This document shows, piece by piece, positions 10,074 to 18,129 of a stretch of 64,000 nt of DNA (the first letter of the stretch is position 1; each line of letters opens with the position of its first letter). The stretch is from contig CAIKKY010000006.1 in NCBI GenBank assembly GCA_903828145.1, positions 461,722-525,721 of the forward strand, in the 5' to 3' direction. The DNA comes from an uncultured Hyphomicrobiales bacterium (GTDB lineage Bacteria > Pseudomonadota > Alphaproteobacteria > Rhizobiales > Devosiaceae). A program made the translations under genes and the position numbers. The notes below the pieces were generated by a model, which was given only the letters and a program-made list of their open reading frames with translations, was not told the DNA's origin and ran no database searches.

Positions 10074-10907
10074 CTAATCCATTGCCGTGGCGGACAGGCC
10101 TGCAATGACATGGCGCTGCAAAAGGAAGTACAGCGCCAGGATCGGCAGGGTACTGATGGTGAGTGCAGCAAAGACCATGGCATAATCGGTGCTGTATCGG
10201 CCAAAGAACCGGATCAGGCCCACCGGCAGGGTGCGTTTTTCGTCGTCAACGACGAAGAGGAGAGCAAACATCAGCTCATTCCAGATGTTGATCGTGTTGA
10301 CGATGGCGAGGGTCAGCATCGAGGGCCAGACCATGGGCACCGAAATGTCGCGGAAAATCTGCCAGATCGACGCGCCTTCCAGCATCGCCGCCTCCTCCAT
10401 ATCGGGGCGGATCGCGTTGAAATAGCCGTGCATGATGAAGATGGTCAGCGACAGTGACCACGCCGAGCCGGACAGGATCAGCGCCCACAGCGTGTTCAGC
10501 AGCCCCATGTCGCGTAAAATGGCAAAGAGCGGGATCGCCACCACGGGGGGCGGCAGCAGCAGGCCGATGAGCAATAGCCGGAACAGCCAGCGCCGCCCGG
10601 GAAACGCGAGCCGCGAGAAGGCGAAGGCGGCGGCGGTGGCGACGCAGACCGTCAGCGTGACGGCACTGGCTGTGACGATGATGGAATTGAGATAGAGCCC
10701 GCCGAGCCCGCCCTTGTCCCAGGCCGCGCTGAAGTTCGACCACAGCCAGTCGCGCGGCAGGCCAAAGGGGTTCTTGAACATCTCACGGTTGGTCTTGAAC
10801 GAGGACAGCACCATCCACACCGCCGGATAGAACATGGCGCTGACGATGGCGCCGCCGACGAGGAGTTGCAGCCATTCCCCCGGTGTTCTGCGGTCAGTAG
10901 CGGACAT
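10074..10907 (-). CDS. Sugar ABC transporter permease (MalG/CUT1)
   Basis: Inner-membrane permease of 277 aa with six hydrophobic segments and the cytoplasmic EAA loop (EEAAMLEGASIWQIFRDI) that docks the ATPase. The C-terminus LSATAMD is typical of the MalG subfamily. It overlaps the MalF-type gene upstream by 14 bp and precedes the GH84 gene by 9 bp, so all are co-transcribed. The partner ATPase is probably the gene at 14003-15043 on the opposite strand. Confidence 0.93.
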   Translation of the reverse strand: MSATDRRTPGEWLQLLVGGAIVSAMFYPAVWMVLSSFKTNREMFKNPFGLPRDWLWSNFSAAWDKGGLGGLYLNSIIVTASAVTLTVCVATAAAFAFSRLAFPGRRWLFRLLLIGLLLPPPVVAIPLFAILRDMGLLNTLWALILSGSAWSLSLTIFIMHGYFNAIRPDMEEAAMLEGASIWQIFRDISVPMVWPSMLTLAIVNTINIWNELMFALLFVVDDEKRTLPVGLIRFFGRYSTDYAMVFAALTISTLPILALYFLLQRHVIAGLSATAMD

Positions 10908-11796
10908 GATCGCCCCGCTCGGTCAGGCGCAGATAGACCACCGAGATGATCAGCACGACCACGGCCAGAATGACCGTCATCGCCGTGGCATAGCCCAGCT
11001 CGTTATTGTCAAAGCCCGTCCGGATGATCCAGGTCGCTGGCACATCGGTGGCATTGAAGGGGCCGCCATTGGTCATGGTGAAGAACAGGTCAAACCCGGC
11101 AAACCCCCCGGTGATCGCCAGCAACACGCAGGTCAGCATCTGCTGGCGCAGCAGCGGCAGGGTAATGGTGAAGAACTGGTGCAGGGGAGGGGCCCCATCC
11201 AGCGTTGCTGCCTCATAGATCGAGCGGGGAATTCGGCGCAGGGCGGCAAAGAAGATGATCATGTAGAACCCGGCAAAGCGCCAGCCCGAGACAAACATGA
11301 TCGCAATCAGCGCCGTGCTGCCTTGCGAGAGCCAGGGCAGCGCCCAATCATTCAGCCCGACGCTGCGCAGCACCGAGTTCAGAAGCCCGAGACGATAATC
11401 AAGCACGAAGGCCCAGAGCACGCCGGCTGCGGTCATCGACAGCACCATGGGCGAAAAGAACATGCCCCGCATCAGCGAGAAACCGAGGCGGTTGGAGTTC
11501 AGCACCACGGCCATGACGAGACCGAAGCTGACTTCGAGCAACAGCGTGCCCAAAATGTACAGCGTGACATGCAGGTAGGATGTCAGATGAACAGGATCAG
11601 CCAGCGCGCGGCTGAAGTTGGCAAGGCCCACCCATTCGGGCGTGGAAAAGCCAGACCAGTTGGTGAAGGCGTAAAACACCGAGCTGACCAGCGGCAAAAG
11701 CACGAAAAGCCCGAATAAAACGAAGGCCGGGGCCACGAACAGAAGGTTCATGGTCCCGGTTGCAAGCGGTCGAGCGCGGCTTTCGCGGTCAGCCAT
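10894..11796 (-). CDS. Sugar ABC transporter permease (MalF/CUT1)
   Basis: Inner-membrane permease of 300 aa. It has an N-terminal membrane helix (LLFVAPAFVLFGLFVLLPLV), further hydrophobic segments, and an EAA-type loop YEAATLDGAPPLHQFFTITL before the last helices. It begins 4 bp after the stop of the binding-protein gene and overlaps the MalG-type gene. Together with 10074-10907 it forms the membrane pore of the presumed amino-sugar importer. Confidence 0.93.
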   Translation of the reverse strand: MADRESRARPLATGTMNLLFVAPAFVLFGLFVLLPLVSSVFYAFTNWSGFSTPEWVGLANFSRALADPVHLTSYLHVTLYILGTLLLEVSFGLVMAVVLNSNRLGFSLMRGMFFSPMVLSMTAAGVLWAFVLDYRLGLLNSVLRSVGLNDWALPWLSQGSTALIAIMFVSGWRFAGFYMIIFFAALRRIPRSIYEAATLDGAPPLHQFFTITLPLLRQQMLTCVLLAITGGFAGFDLFFTMTNGGPFNATDVPATWIIRTGFDNNELGYATAMTVILAVVVLIISVVYLRLTERGDHVRY

Positions 11797-11800
11797 AAGG

Positions 11801-13066
11801 CTACGGCTTCGGCATCGCGGCGACAGTCTCGTCCAGCCACTTCAGCGCATCGGCGGCCGATTTCTCGCCGCTCGCGGCATAGGCGGCCGCCTGGTAATAG
11901 GCCTCGGCCACCGGCACCGGATAGGTCGTGTCTGGCGGCGGCACCATGGCATCGGCATTCGCCAGCATCGCGGCAACGCCCTTCATCTGGTCAGACATAT
12001 TGGCCTTTTCCGCCACGCCCTTGACCGGGCTGATGGCACCGGATTCAGCCCAGATCACCGCCGCTTCGACCGAGGTCAGGTACTTGAGGAAAGAGGTGGC
12101 CTCAGCCGGATGGGCGGCCTTGGCGTGCTGGACGAAGCCGGTCATCGTGGCGATTACGCTTTTCGGTGCCGCCTGCGTAGGATCAATCACCGGCGTGTCA
12201 AACTGGCTATAGGTAAAGCCCTCAACCGCAAGATCCCCCTCCGACCCCACAAGCCAGGACCCGATCGGATGCATGGCGGCAGCCTCCTGGAAGAAGGCGG
12301 CCATGGCCGGATCAGCGCCCAGGCCCTGCATGTCCTTGTTGAAGGCCCCGGCCTCGTGCAGCTCCTGCATCAGCGCCAGCGGGCGCAGGAAGCCGGCATC
12401 GGCAAAGCTCTTTTCCTGCGCAAAAGCCGCATGGAAATTGTCGGCGCTCACCACGCGCGCCGCCACGTGTGAGGCCCAGTTGCCGAGGGGCCACAGCTCG
12501 TTATTTCCCGTGACGATGGGCGTTTCGCCCGCGGCCGCCAGTACCTTGATCGCCGCGATGAACTCTTCCCAGGTTGTGGGTGCGGTCAGGTTGTTTTCGG
12601 CAAAGATCGCGGTGTTGAACCAGATCGTGTTGGTGATATCGAGCGAGATCGGCACCATGTAAATCTTGCCGTCCACCATGGTGCCCGACCCCGCGGTAAA
12701 CGCGCTGTCGATGAAGCCCGCCTGCCAGCTATCGGCCATCGCTGCGCTCAGATCGGCGGCATAACCCGCCTCGACATCGCGCTGCACGGGATAGCCGGCC
12801 CATTGAAAGTAAATATCGGGGACCTCGTTGCTTTGCAGCTGGGTGATCAACCCGGTGTCAGAATAGACGTCATCATCGAAAACGATCTGCTTGACGGTCA
12901 CGCCGGGATTGGCCGCCTCGAACCCGGCGACAATCTTGTCAAAGGCCTCTTTGCCCGCGCCCGATGACATCGCATGGGTGATGCGAATCTCGGTATCGGC
13001 AACGGCAGCGCTGGCCGCCATCAGGGCCGTGATGCAACTTGCGGCTAGTCGGAAGAAACGCGTCAT
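11801..13066 (-). CDS. Extracellular sugar-binding protein (CUT1)
   Basis: Periplasmic solute-binding protein of 421 aa. A signal peptide is visible: MTRFFRLAASCITALMAASA, cleaved after AVA. The mature part has the family-1 binding-protein pattern, including LITQLQSNEVPDIYFQW, YMVPISLDITNTIWFN, TTWEEFIAAIK and FLKYLTSVEAAVIWAESG. GGGGGG precedes the ATG. It is the first gene of the importer/GH84 operon and lies divergent from the GntR regulator. The GH84 and GntR neighbours point to an N-acetylglucosamine-containing ligand (inference). Confidence 0.93.
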   Translation of the reverse strand: MTRFFRLAASCITALMAASAAVADTEIRITHAMSSGAGKEAFDKIVAGFEAANPGVTVKQIVFDDDVYSDTGLITQLQSNEVPDIYFQWAGYPVQRDVEAGYAADLSAAMADSWQAGFIDSAFTAGSGTMVDGKIYMVPISLDITNTIWFNTAIFAENNLTAPTTWEEFIAAIKVLAAAGETPIVTGNNELWPLGNWASHVAARVVSADNFHAAFAQEKSFADAGFLRPLALMQELHEAGAFNKDMQGLGADPAMAAFFQEAAAMHPIGSWLVGSEGDLAVEGFTYSQFDTPVIDPTQAAPKSVIATMTGFVQHAKAAHPAEATSFLKYLTSVEAAVIWAESGAISPVKGVAEKANMSDQMKGVAAMLANADAMVPPPDTTYPVPVAEAYYQAAAYAASGEKSAADALKWLDETVAAMPKP

Positions 13067-13176
13067 AGGATGCCCCCCTGCGGCACACTGGTCTTGGATT
13101 GGTTTAGTCCACGGCGTAGGCGATCAGGAATTTTCACCAGAAGAGAAAAGATGCTTGAAGAATGCAAGCAAAAAAA

Positions 13177-13191
13177 CATACCACTGGTATG
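13177..13191. promoter_or_regulatory. Candidate GntR (UTRA) operator
   Basis: A perfect 15-bp palindrome, CATACCA-C-TGGTATG, sits between the divergent binding-protein and gntR starts, 28 bp upstream of gntR. Its ACCA/TGGT core fits HutC/NagR-type GntR operators (family knowledge). A related site occurs upstream of the second gntR gene at 60300. Confidence 0.6.
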
Positions 13192-13218
13192 AAATCGGAG
13201 TCCGCATAGGGGGAAGCG

Positions 13219-13947
13219 ATGCTCAGTGCCGTGAGCGAACGGCTGCACGCAGAGGCCGGGCCGCTGTCGCGGCGCCTGAAAGCGGCGCTCGCGCAGGCGA
13301 TCCGCGATGGCTCCTTGCCGCCCAACCGCGCGCTGCCGTCGGAACGCGACATGGCCGATGCGCTGAGCGTTTCGCGCTCGACCCTACGCACCTGCCTGAA
13401 AGATCTGGCGCGGGAAGGCCTCGTGGAGACGCGCCACGGCTCCGGCACAGTCGTGGTCGGCCAAATCCCCAAAGCGCTATCGCGCCATTCCGGCTTCAGC
13501 GAGGATGCCCGGGCGCGCGGACTGGTCCCGACCTCGGACATCCTGTCGCTGTCGATCCACCCGGCGGGAGCTGATACGGCCTTGCGCACCGGAATGCCGT
13601 TGGGCAGTGACGTTCTGACCCTGATCCGCCTGCGCCGCGCCAACGGCGAGGCCCTGTCTTATGAAAGCGTCACGGTGCCGGTCTGGGCCGTGGGGGCCGA
13701 TTTTGATGGCCAGGGCTCGCTCTACGACCGCATGAACGCTTTTGGCTCGCGGCCACGGCGCATGCTGCAGACGTTGGAAGCCGTTGCAGCACCGATCGAA
13801 ATCGGTTCGCTGCTGGGCATCGAGGCCGGTGCCCCGGTTCTGCGCATCGCCCAGGTGGGCTACACCGCCGATGGTCGGCCGGTCGAGGACGCCACCAGCT
13901 GGTATCGCGGCGATCGCTACACCTATGTTGGCGAGCTGGCAGGATGA
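13219..13947 (+). CDS. GntR family regulator with UTRA domain
   Basis: Transcription factor of the HutC subfamily, 242 aa. An N-terminal winged helix (about residues 10-75, LPPNRALPSERDMADALSVS, then RHGSGTVV) is followed by a UTRA ligand-binding domain (GSDVLTLIRLRRANGEALSYESV, then SWYRGDRYTYVGEL at the end). The ATG follows GGGGGAAGC. It probably represses the divergent importer/GH84 operon and itself through the palindrome at 13177. The effector could be a phosphorylated amino sugar, as for NagR/YvoA (inference). Confidence 0.92.
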   Translation: MLSAVSERLHAEAGPLSRRLKAALAQAIRDGSLPPNRALPSERDMADALSVSRSTLRTCLKDLAREGLVETRHGSGTVVVGQIPKALSRHSGFSEDARARGLVPTSDILSLSIHPAGADTALRTGMPLGSDVLTLIRLRRANGEALSYESVTVPVWAVGADFDGQGSLYDRMNAFGSRPRRMLQTLEAVAAPIEIGSLLGIEAGAPVLRIAQVGYTADGRPVEDATSWYRGDRYTYVGELAG

Positions 13948-14002
13948 GCGCGCTGCGGGCCGACAGGGATGGCATGGGCTTTGAAGCAGAAACGGAGCCA
14001 GC

Positions 14003-15043
14003 ATGGCGCGTCTGATCCTTGACCGCATCGGGAAATCCTATGGGCCCACGCCGGTCCTGCGCGATATCAATTTGGACCTGCCCTCGGGCGAGTTTGTGGT
14101 TTTCGTCGGGCCTTCGGGCTGCGGCAAGTCCACCCTGCTGCGCATGATTGCGGGCCTCGAGAGCATAAGTTCCGGTGAAATCCGCGTCGATGACCAGCGG
14201 ATGAACGAGGTCCCGGCCGCGCGGCGCGGCGTCGCCATGGTGTTCCAGAACTATGCGCTTTACCCGCATATGACCGTGCGCGGAAACCTGAGCTACGGTC
14301 TCAAAATCGCTGGTTTACCGCAGAGCGAGATTGCGGCGAAGGTCTCGGCGGCGGCGGAAAAACTGCAACTGACCCCCTATCTCGACCGGCGGCCGGGACA
14401 GCTGTCGGGCGGCCAGCGGCAACGCGTGGCCATCGGGCGGGCCATTGTCCGCGATCCAAGGCTGTTTCTGTTTGACGAGCCACTGTCCAACCTCGACGCC
14501 GCCCTGCGCGCCGAGACCCGGATCGAGATTGCGCGCCTGAAGGCCGCGATGCCGCAGACTACGATGGTGTATGTGACCCATGATCAGGTCGAAGCGATGA
14601 CGCTGGCCGACCGGATTGTGGTCATCAATGCCGGGCGGATCGAGCAGGTTGGCAGCCCGCTGGAGCTGTATCACCGACCGGCAAACCGCTTTGTCGCCGG
14701 GTTCATCGGCTCACCGGCCATGAACTTTGTCGTCCCCGGCGATCTCTATCGGTTTCCAGCCGAGGAGGCGACCAGCATCGGCATCCGCCCTGAGGATTTG
14801 CGCCCTGCCGTCGCCGGTCCGCCGCTATTGGTCGGCCAGGTGGAACACTGCGAACGGCTCGGCGAAGTGACCATTGCGCATCTCCGCCTCGCCAGCGGCA
14901 GCCCCTTGGTGGCAAAACTCCCCGGAGATTTCGTCATCGCCTCTGGCGACAGTCTCGGCCTGACCGCCGATGCAGCCCGCCTGCACCGGTTCGACCCGAA
15001 CGGGCTGCGCCTGCCGTCGCCCGCTACGCTGGCCCCGCGCTAG
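14003..15043 (+). CDS. Sugar ABC transporter ATP-binding protein (UgpC/MalK type)
   Basis: ATPase of 346 aa for a CUT1 importer, membrane-associated on the cytoplasmic face. Motifs are Walker [11 protein letters not shown]-loop [11 protein letters not shown], signature [16 protein letters not shown], Walker [13 protein letters not shown] and H-loop [11 protein letters not shown]-terminal TOBE/OB region follows (about residues 235-346). It starts 55 bp after gntR on the same strand and so is probably co-transcribed with it. It most likely powers the permeases at 10074-11796, and such ATPases often serve several CUT1 systems. Confidence 0.93.
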   Translation: MARLILDRIGKSYGPTPVLRDINLDLPSGEFVVFVGPSGCGKSTLLRMIAGLESISSGEIRVDDQRMNEVPAARRGVAMVFQNYALYPHMTVRGNLSYGLKIAGLPQSEIAAKVSAAAEKLQLTPYLDRRPGQLSGGQRQRVAIGRAIVRDPRLFLFDEPLSNLDAALRAETRIEIARLKAAMPQTTMVYVTHDQVEAMTLADRIVVINAGRIEQVGSPLELYHRPANRFVAGFIGSPAMNFVVPGDLYRFPAEEATSIGIRPEDLRPAVAGPPLLVGQVEHCERLGEVTIAHLRLASGSPLVAKLPGDFVIASGDSLGLTADAARLHRFDPNGLRLPSPATLAPR

Positions 15044-15095
15044 CGAGCGGGACGCCAAGGGTCTTCCCCGGGGAACGGGGCCCGCACGCGGGGGC

Positions 15096-15671
15096 TTAGG
15101 CCGCCGGGGCGCCGATCAGCGCTCTCGCTGATGCGGTTCCCGTCTTGAGAATTTGATCGGACAGCGCTGTCCCGGCAGTGGCCCGCGCGAGGTCCAGCGT
15201 GCCGATCATCAGGGCAAACAGGCTGAACGCCACACCGTCCGGATCGTGCACGCCGGGGGGCAGGGCGGCGGCGAGGAGCCGGACGAGATCCAGCGCATGC
15301 TCGGCATAGACCGCTCTCGTGTCGGCCGGTTCGCGGGCGATCTCTGGCAGGAGCGCTGCCGAGGCGCAGCCGGTCGCTGGATTATCGCGATGCTCCGCTG
15401 AGAGATAGGCGTCGATTAGCGCAGGAACGCCGCCCACGGCGAGGAGGGCGCTGATCTGCGCCGTCTGCGCCGTCAGAGCCGCCGCCACGCTGTCGCGCAC
15501 CAAAGCAGCCTTAGAAGCAAAGTGCGGGTAAAAGGCCCCATTGGTCATCCCGGCTTCGGCCATGATGCCTGCGAGCCCCGAGGCCGCAATGCCATCGGCG
15601 CGGAACCGGTCGGTCGCGACGTCCAGAATCCGTAGTCGCGTGGCGGCTTTCCGGTCTTTGGCGTAGCGCAT
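15096..15671 (-). CDS. TetR/AcrR family transcriptional regulator
   Basis: One-domain-plus-effector repressor of about 191 aa. The N-terminal helix-turn-helix spans about residues 8-55 (ILDVATDRFRADGIAASGLAGI, then GAFYPHFASKAALV), with a variable helical C-domain. ATG 15671 is preferred over the GTG two codons upstream because GAGGAG lies 5 bp before the ATG. It is divergent from the SDR gene across about 100 bp that contain a 24-bp imperfect palindrome, the likely operator. Confidence 0.9.
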   Translation of the reverse strand: MRYAKDRKAATRLRILDVATDRFRADGIAASGLAGIMAEAGMTNGAFYPHFASKAALVRDSVAAALTAQTAQISALLAVGGVPALIDAYLSAEHRDNPATGCASAALLPEIAREPADTRAVYAEHALDLVRLLAAALPPGVHDPDGVAFSLFALMIGTLDLARATAGTALSDQILKTGTASARALIGAPAA

Positions 15672-15690
15672 GTCCACTCCTCACGTCGCT

Positions 15691-15714
15691 ATTGAATTAC
15701 AGTCATAATACAAT
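15691..15714. promoter_or_regulatory. Candidate TetR operator in the tetR/SDR divergent promoter
   Basis: Half-sites ATTGAATTA (15691-15699) and TAATACAAT (15706-15714) are inverted, with one mismatch and a 6-bp spacer. It is an AT-rich island in GC-rich DNA, 20 bp from the tetR start codon. Confidence 0.6.
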
Positions 15715-15772
15715 TAAGGGAACGGCATTCAAGAGGGAAAGCCAGCCGGTAACGGCCTGGTTCAAAACGCAC

Positions 15773-16588
15773 ATGACCGCACCCACGAGCAAGACCGCCA
15801 TCGTTACCGGAGCCTCCTCCGGCATTGGGAAAGCCACCGCTGAGGCCCTGGCGGACGCGGGGTATCGCGTCTTTGGCACCAGCCGCCGGGCAGAGGGCAG
15901 CGGCCCCCGGGGCGTGCACATGCTGGCGTGCGATGTGACCGAGATGGGCTCGGTATCCGCTCTCGTCGCTGCTGTGCTGGCAAAGACCGGTCGGATCGAC
16001 CTGGTGGTCAATAATGCTGGCGTGGGCCTGGTCGGGGCCGCCGAGGAGTCATCGGTCGCTCAGGTGCAGCGGCTCTTTGATGTGAATGTTTTCGGCGTGC
16101 TGCGCGTGACCAATGCCGTGCTGCCCATTATGCGCCAGCAGGGTGGCGGGCGGATTATCACGATGAGTTCAGCCCTCGGGCTCGTGCCCGCGCCCTATTC
16201 GGCGCATTACGCCGCGGGCAAACATGCCATCGAGGCCTATTCGGAATCGCTCGATCACGAGGTTCGCGCCTTTGGTATTCGCGTGACGCTGATCGAACCG
16301 GCCTTTGTGCAGGGCAGTTTCGACCAGAATTCGCTGGTGCCCGATTCCCAGCTTAAAGACTATGAGCCGGTCCTTGCCGACGTGCACGCGTTCATCGCCG
16401 ACGTGACCCCCACGGCCGATACCCCGCAGATGGTCGCCGAGGTCGTGCTCCGGGCAGCGACCGCCACGGTTCCCAAAAGGCGCTATACCGTGGGGCAGAA
16501 TGCGCGGCAGATCAGTCTCCTCCGCCGCTACCTGCCCGCAGGCCTCTTCGACCGTCTCCTCCGGTGGCAGTTCCGCCTCCCGGCGTGA
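15773..16588 (+). CDS. Short-chain dehydrogenase/reductase
   Basis: NAD(P)-dependent SDR of 271 aa with glycine motif TGASSGIGKATAEALA near residue 13, NNAG (VVNNAGVGLVG), catalytic Ser in TMSSALG and YxxxK (YAAGK). ATG 15773 puts the Rossmann motif at the usual position. An upstream in-frame ATG at 15692 would place the operator inside the gene. The C-terminal extension with RRYLPAGLFDRLLR resembles oxidoreductases of the classical SDR5-like group. The substrate is unknown. It is probably controlled by the divergent TetR. Confidence 0.9.
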   Translation: MTAPTSKTAIVTGASSGIGKATAEALADAGYRVFGTSRRAEGSGPRGVHMLACDVTEMGSVSALVAAVLAKTGRIDLVVNNAGVGLVGAAEESSVAQVQRLFDVNVFGVLRVTNAVLPIMRQQGGGRIITMSSALGLVPAPYSAHYAAGKHAIEAYSESLDHEVRAFGIRVTLIEPAFVQGSFDQNSLVPDSQLKDYEPVLADVHAFIADVTPTADTPQMVAEVVLRAATATVPKRRYTVGQNARQISLLRRYLPAGLFDRLLRWQFRLPA

Positions 16589-16633
16589 CGGGCACTGGGG
16601 TGTAAAGCGGCAGGTTGGATGAGGAGCGCGCGC

Positions 16634-16975
16634 ATGAAGGCCTATATCGTTGATCGATTCAAAAAAGGGGCGGCCTTGCGCTGGGGCGATGTCCCGGAGC
16701 CGGTGGTCAACGCCACCGATGTTCTGGTGGAGGTGCATGCCGCAGGCGTCAATCAGCTCGACGCGATGCTCAGGGATGGGGACTTCAGACAGATCCTGCC
16801 TCTGAAGCCGCCTTTCATTGCTGGACATGACGTTGCCGGAATCATTGTTCACGTTGGTGCTGGTGTCACGGCCTTCAGGCCCGGCGATGCGGTCTATGCT
16901 CGGCCGCGCGACACCCGGATCGGGGGCTTTCAGATTGCCGTCTATCGATCAGGCCCCGGCCGCGCTTTGTCGTAA
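16634..16975 (+). pseudogene. Truncated zinc-type/quinone oxidoreductase (MDR family), N-terminal third only
   Basis: ATG at 16634 follows GAGGAG and opens MKAYIVDRFKKGAALRWGDV. The GroES-like domain of the MDR family is clear (DVLVEVHAAGVNQLDAMLRDG, PPFIAGHDVAGII, FRPGDAVYARPRD). The reading frame then leaves the family at about 16930 and stops at 16975 after about 113 aa, where about 310 are normal. The NAD(P)-binding Rossmann domain is absent. It overlaps the 3' end of the small gene on the other strand, which marks the deletion or rearrangement junction. Confidence 0.8.
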
Positions 16976-17181
16976 TCATGCTGGAAGACCTGAATATAGG
17001 GCTCCAGCAATTCAGGGCTGGGCCTTTGCTTCACCGGCGCTGGCATTTCGGGCGGGGCATCAACGAGCGTCACCCGCAACGGCCTCTCGGGCAGCATCGC
17101 GGCAAACAAAAGGCCGACCCAGGTAAAGACAAACCCCAGTACGGCCCATAGCCATGGGTTATGTCCGCGCGATCTGGCCAC
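16942..17181 (-). CDS. Small membrane protein of unknown function (paralogue of 17300-17560)
   Basis: From the first standard start (GTG 17181) the product is 79 aa with one membrane helix (WLWAVLGFVFTWVGLLFAAM) and a Pro-rich tail. The same frame extends upstream to 17253 and adds a second helix (LFLAVLILAFWLLPAAIAYH). That extension has no ATG, GTG or TTG, but a CTG at 17253-17251 directly follows GGAGGAAGGAAGC. The shape RGH...W...F-W...FAA matches the next gene. Function not recognised. Confidence 0.55.
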   Translation of the reverse strand: MARSRGHNPWLWAVLGFVFTWVGLLFAAMLPERPLRVTLVDAPPEMPAPVKQRPSPELLEPYIQVFQHDYDKARPGPDR

Positions 17182-17299
17182 GTGGTACGCGATTGCCGCC
17201 GGAAGCAGCCAGAATGCTAAAATCAGAACGGCCAGGAACAGTTCCCTTTGCAGGCTTCCTTCCTCCGCCTTTATGCGGGTTCATCTGATAAAGGCGACC

Positions 17300-17560
17300 C
17301 TATTGCTCGCGCGGGGACTCCTGCGCCTTGGTCTGGCTTTCCCGCCATTTTGCCATTTCATTCAGCTGCTTCAGCTGCAACGTTCGATCCTGCATCAGGG
17401 CGGCGAAAATGACCGCCAGCCACGAAAAAAGCAGCGACAGAAATATCCATAGCCCCACGCTGTGCCCGCGACGGTGAGCGATGTCGCCGCATATCCACAT
17501 CGGGAAACCCCAGATCAGCATAAAGCCCAGCATGAGGGCCACGCCAGCAGCACCGTCCAT
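17300..17560 (-). CDS. Small two-helix membrane protein of unknown function
   Basis: 86 aa from ATG 17560, which follows a strong GGGAGGAACGA site. It has two hydrophobic segments (residues about 3-22 and 34-55) separated by GDIAHRRGHSVG, then a polar, charged tail (LKQLNEMAKWRESQTK). It shares the RGH-W-F-W-FAA layout with the gene at 16942-17181, so the two look like tandem duplicates. Function unknown. Confidence 0.65.
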   Translation of the reverse strand: MDGAAGVALMLGFMLIWGFPMWICGDIAHRRGHSVGLWIFLSLLFSWLAVIFAALMQDRTLQLKQLNEMAKWRESQTKAQESPREQ

Positions 17561-17649
17561 TCGTTCCTCCCAAGCCTTCATGGCGACGAAGAACATATGG
17601 TAAAACACGTATCAGGGTCTAGATGGAAATCGCAGAGCTGAGGGCGCGG

Positions 17650-17952
17650 TTATCGCATGGCGACGGGGGATAAATCCCAGTGGGCAGAAAGCACTACGCC
17701 GATGATCTGGATTTCAGGATGAGGCCTGGAGGCGTGGGCGACGATGATCGGCTGATGCTCCGGATTGGATGAGCGCGGCCGCAATTCGTACCGATCAAAG
17801 AAGAAGTGGATTTCCTTGGCCGAACGCTCGATCCCTTCGGAGCCGGTTCGTTCGACAACAACCAGGGTGCCCGATCCATAGTCGCCATAGTGTTGGCGAT
17901 AGTCCGCGTCATGGGCAGCGACAAGCCACATGCCATGCTCGATACGCGCCAA
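17650..17952 (-). pseudogene. Possible LexA/S24-type repressor C-terminal fragment
   Basis: A 100-aa frame (TTG 17952; internal ATG 17931) with a beta-rich pattern GTLVVVERTGSEG, EIHFFFDRYELRPRSSNPEH and IQIIGVVLSAHWDL. This resembles the C-terminal half of S24-type phage/LexA-like repressors. No helix-turn-helix domain is found upstream, where a stop lies at 17968-17970. It is therefore interpreted as a remnant of a repressor gene, although a short free-standing protein cannot be excluded. Confidence 0.45.
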
Positions 17953-18129
17953 GTCTGTCGAATCCGGTCACGCGCGGGGAAAAGTCATCATCAAGCTGAA
18001 GTAACCGACGTTACAGCGGCTGGAACCGTTGAATCCCGCACCCTGAACTGGTCGCCTCAGCGGCGTGATCCGTAAGCGGTGTTGGGCGTGTCCCTACGCG
18101 CGCCCGCAGATCCGTGCCGGGGCGTTTTC

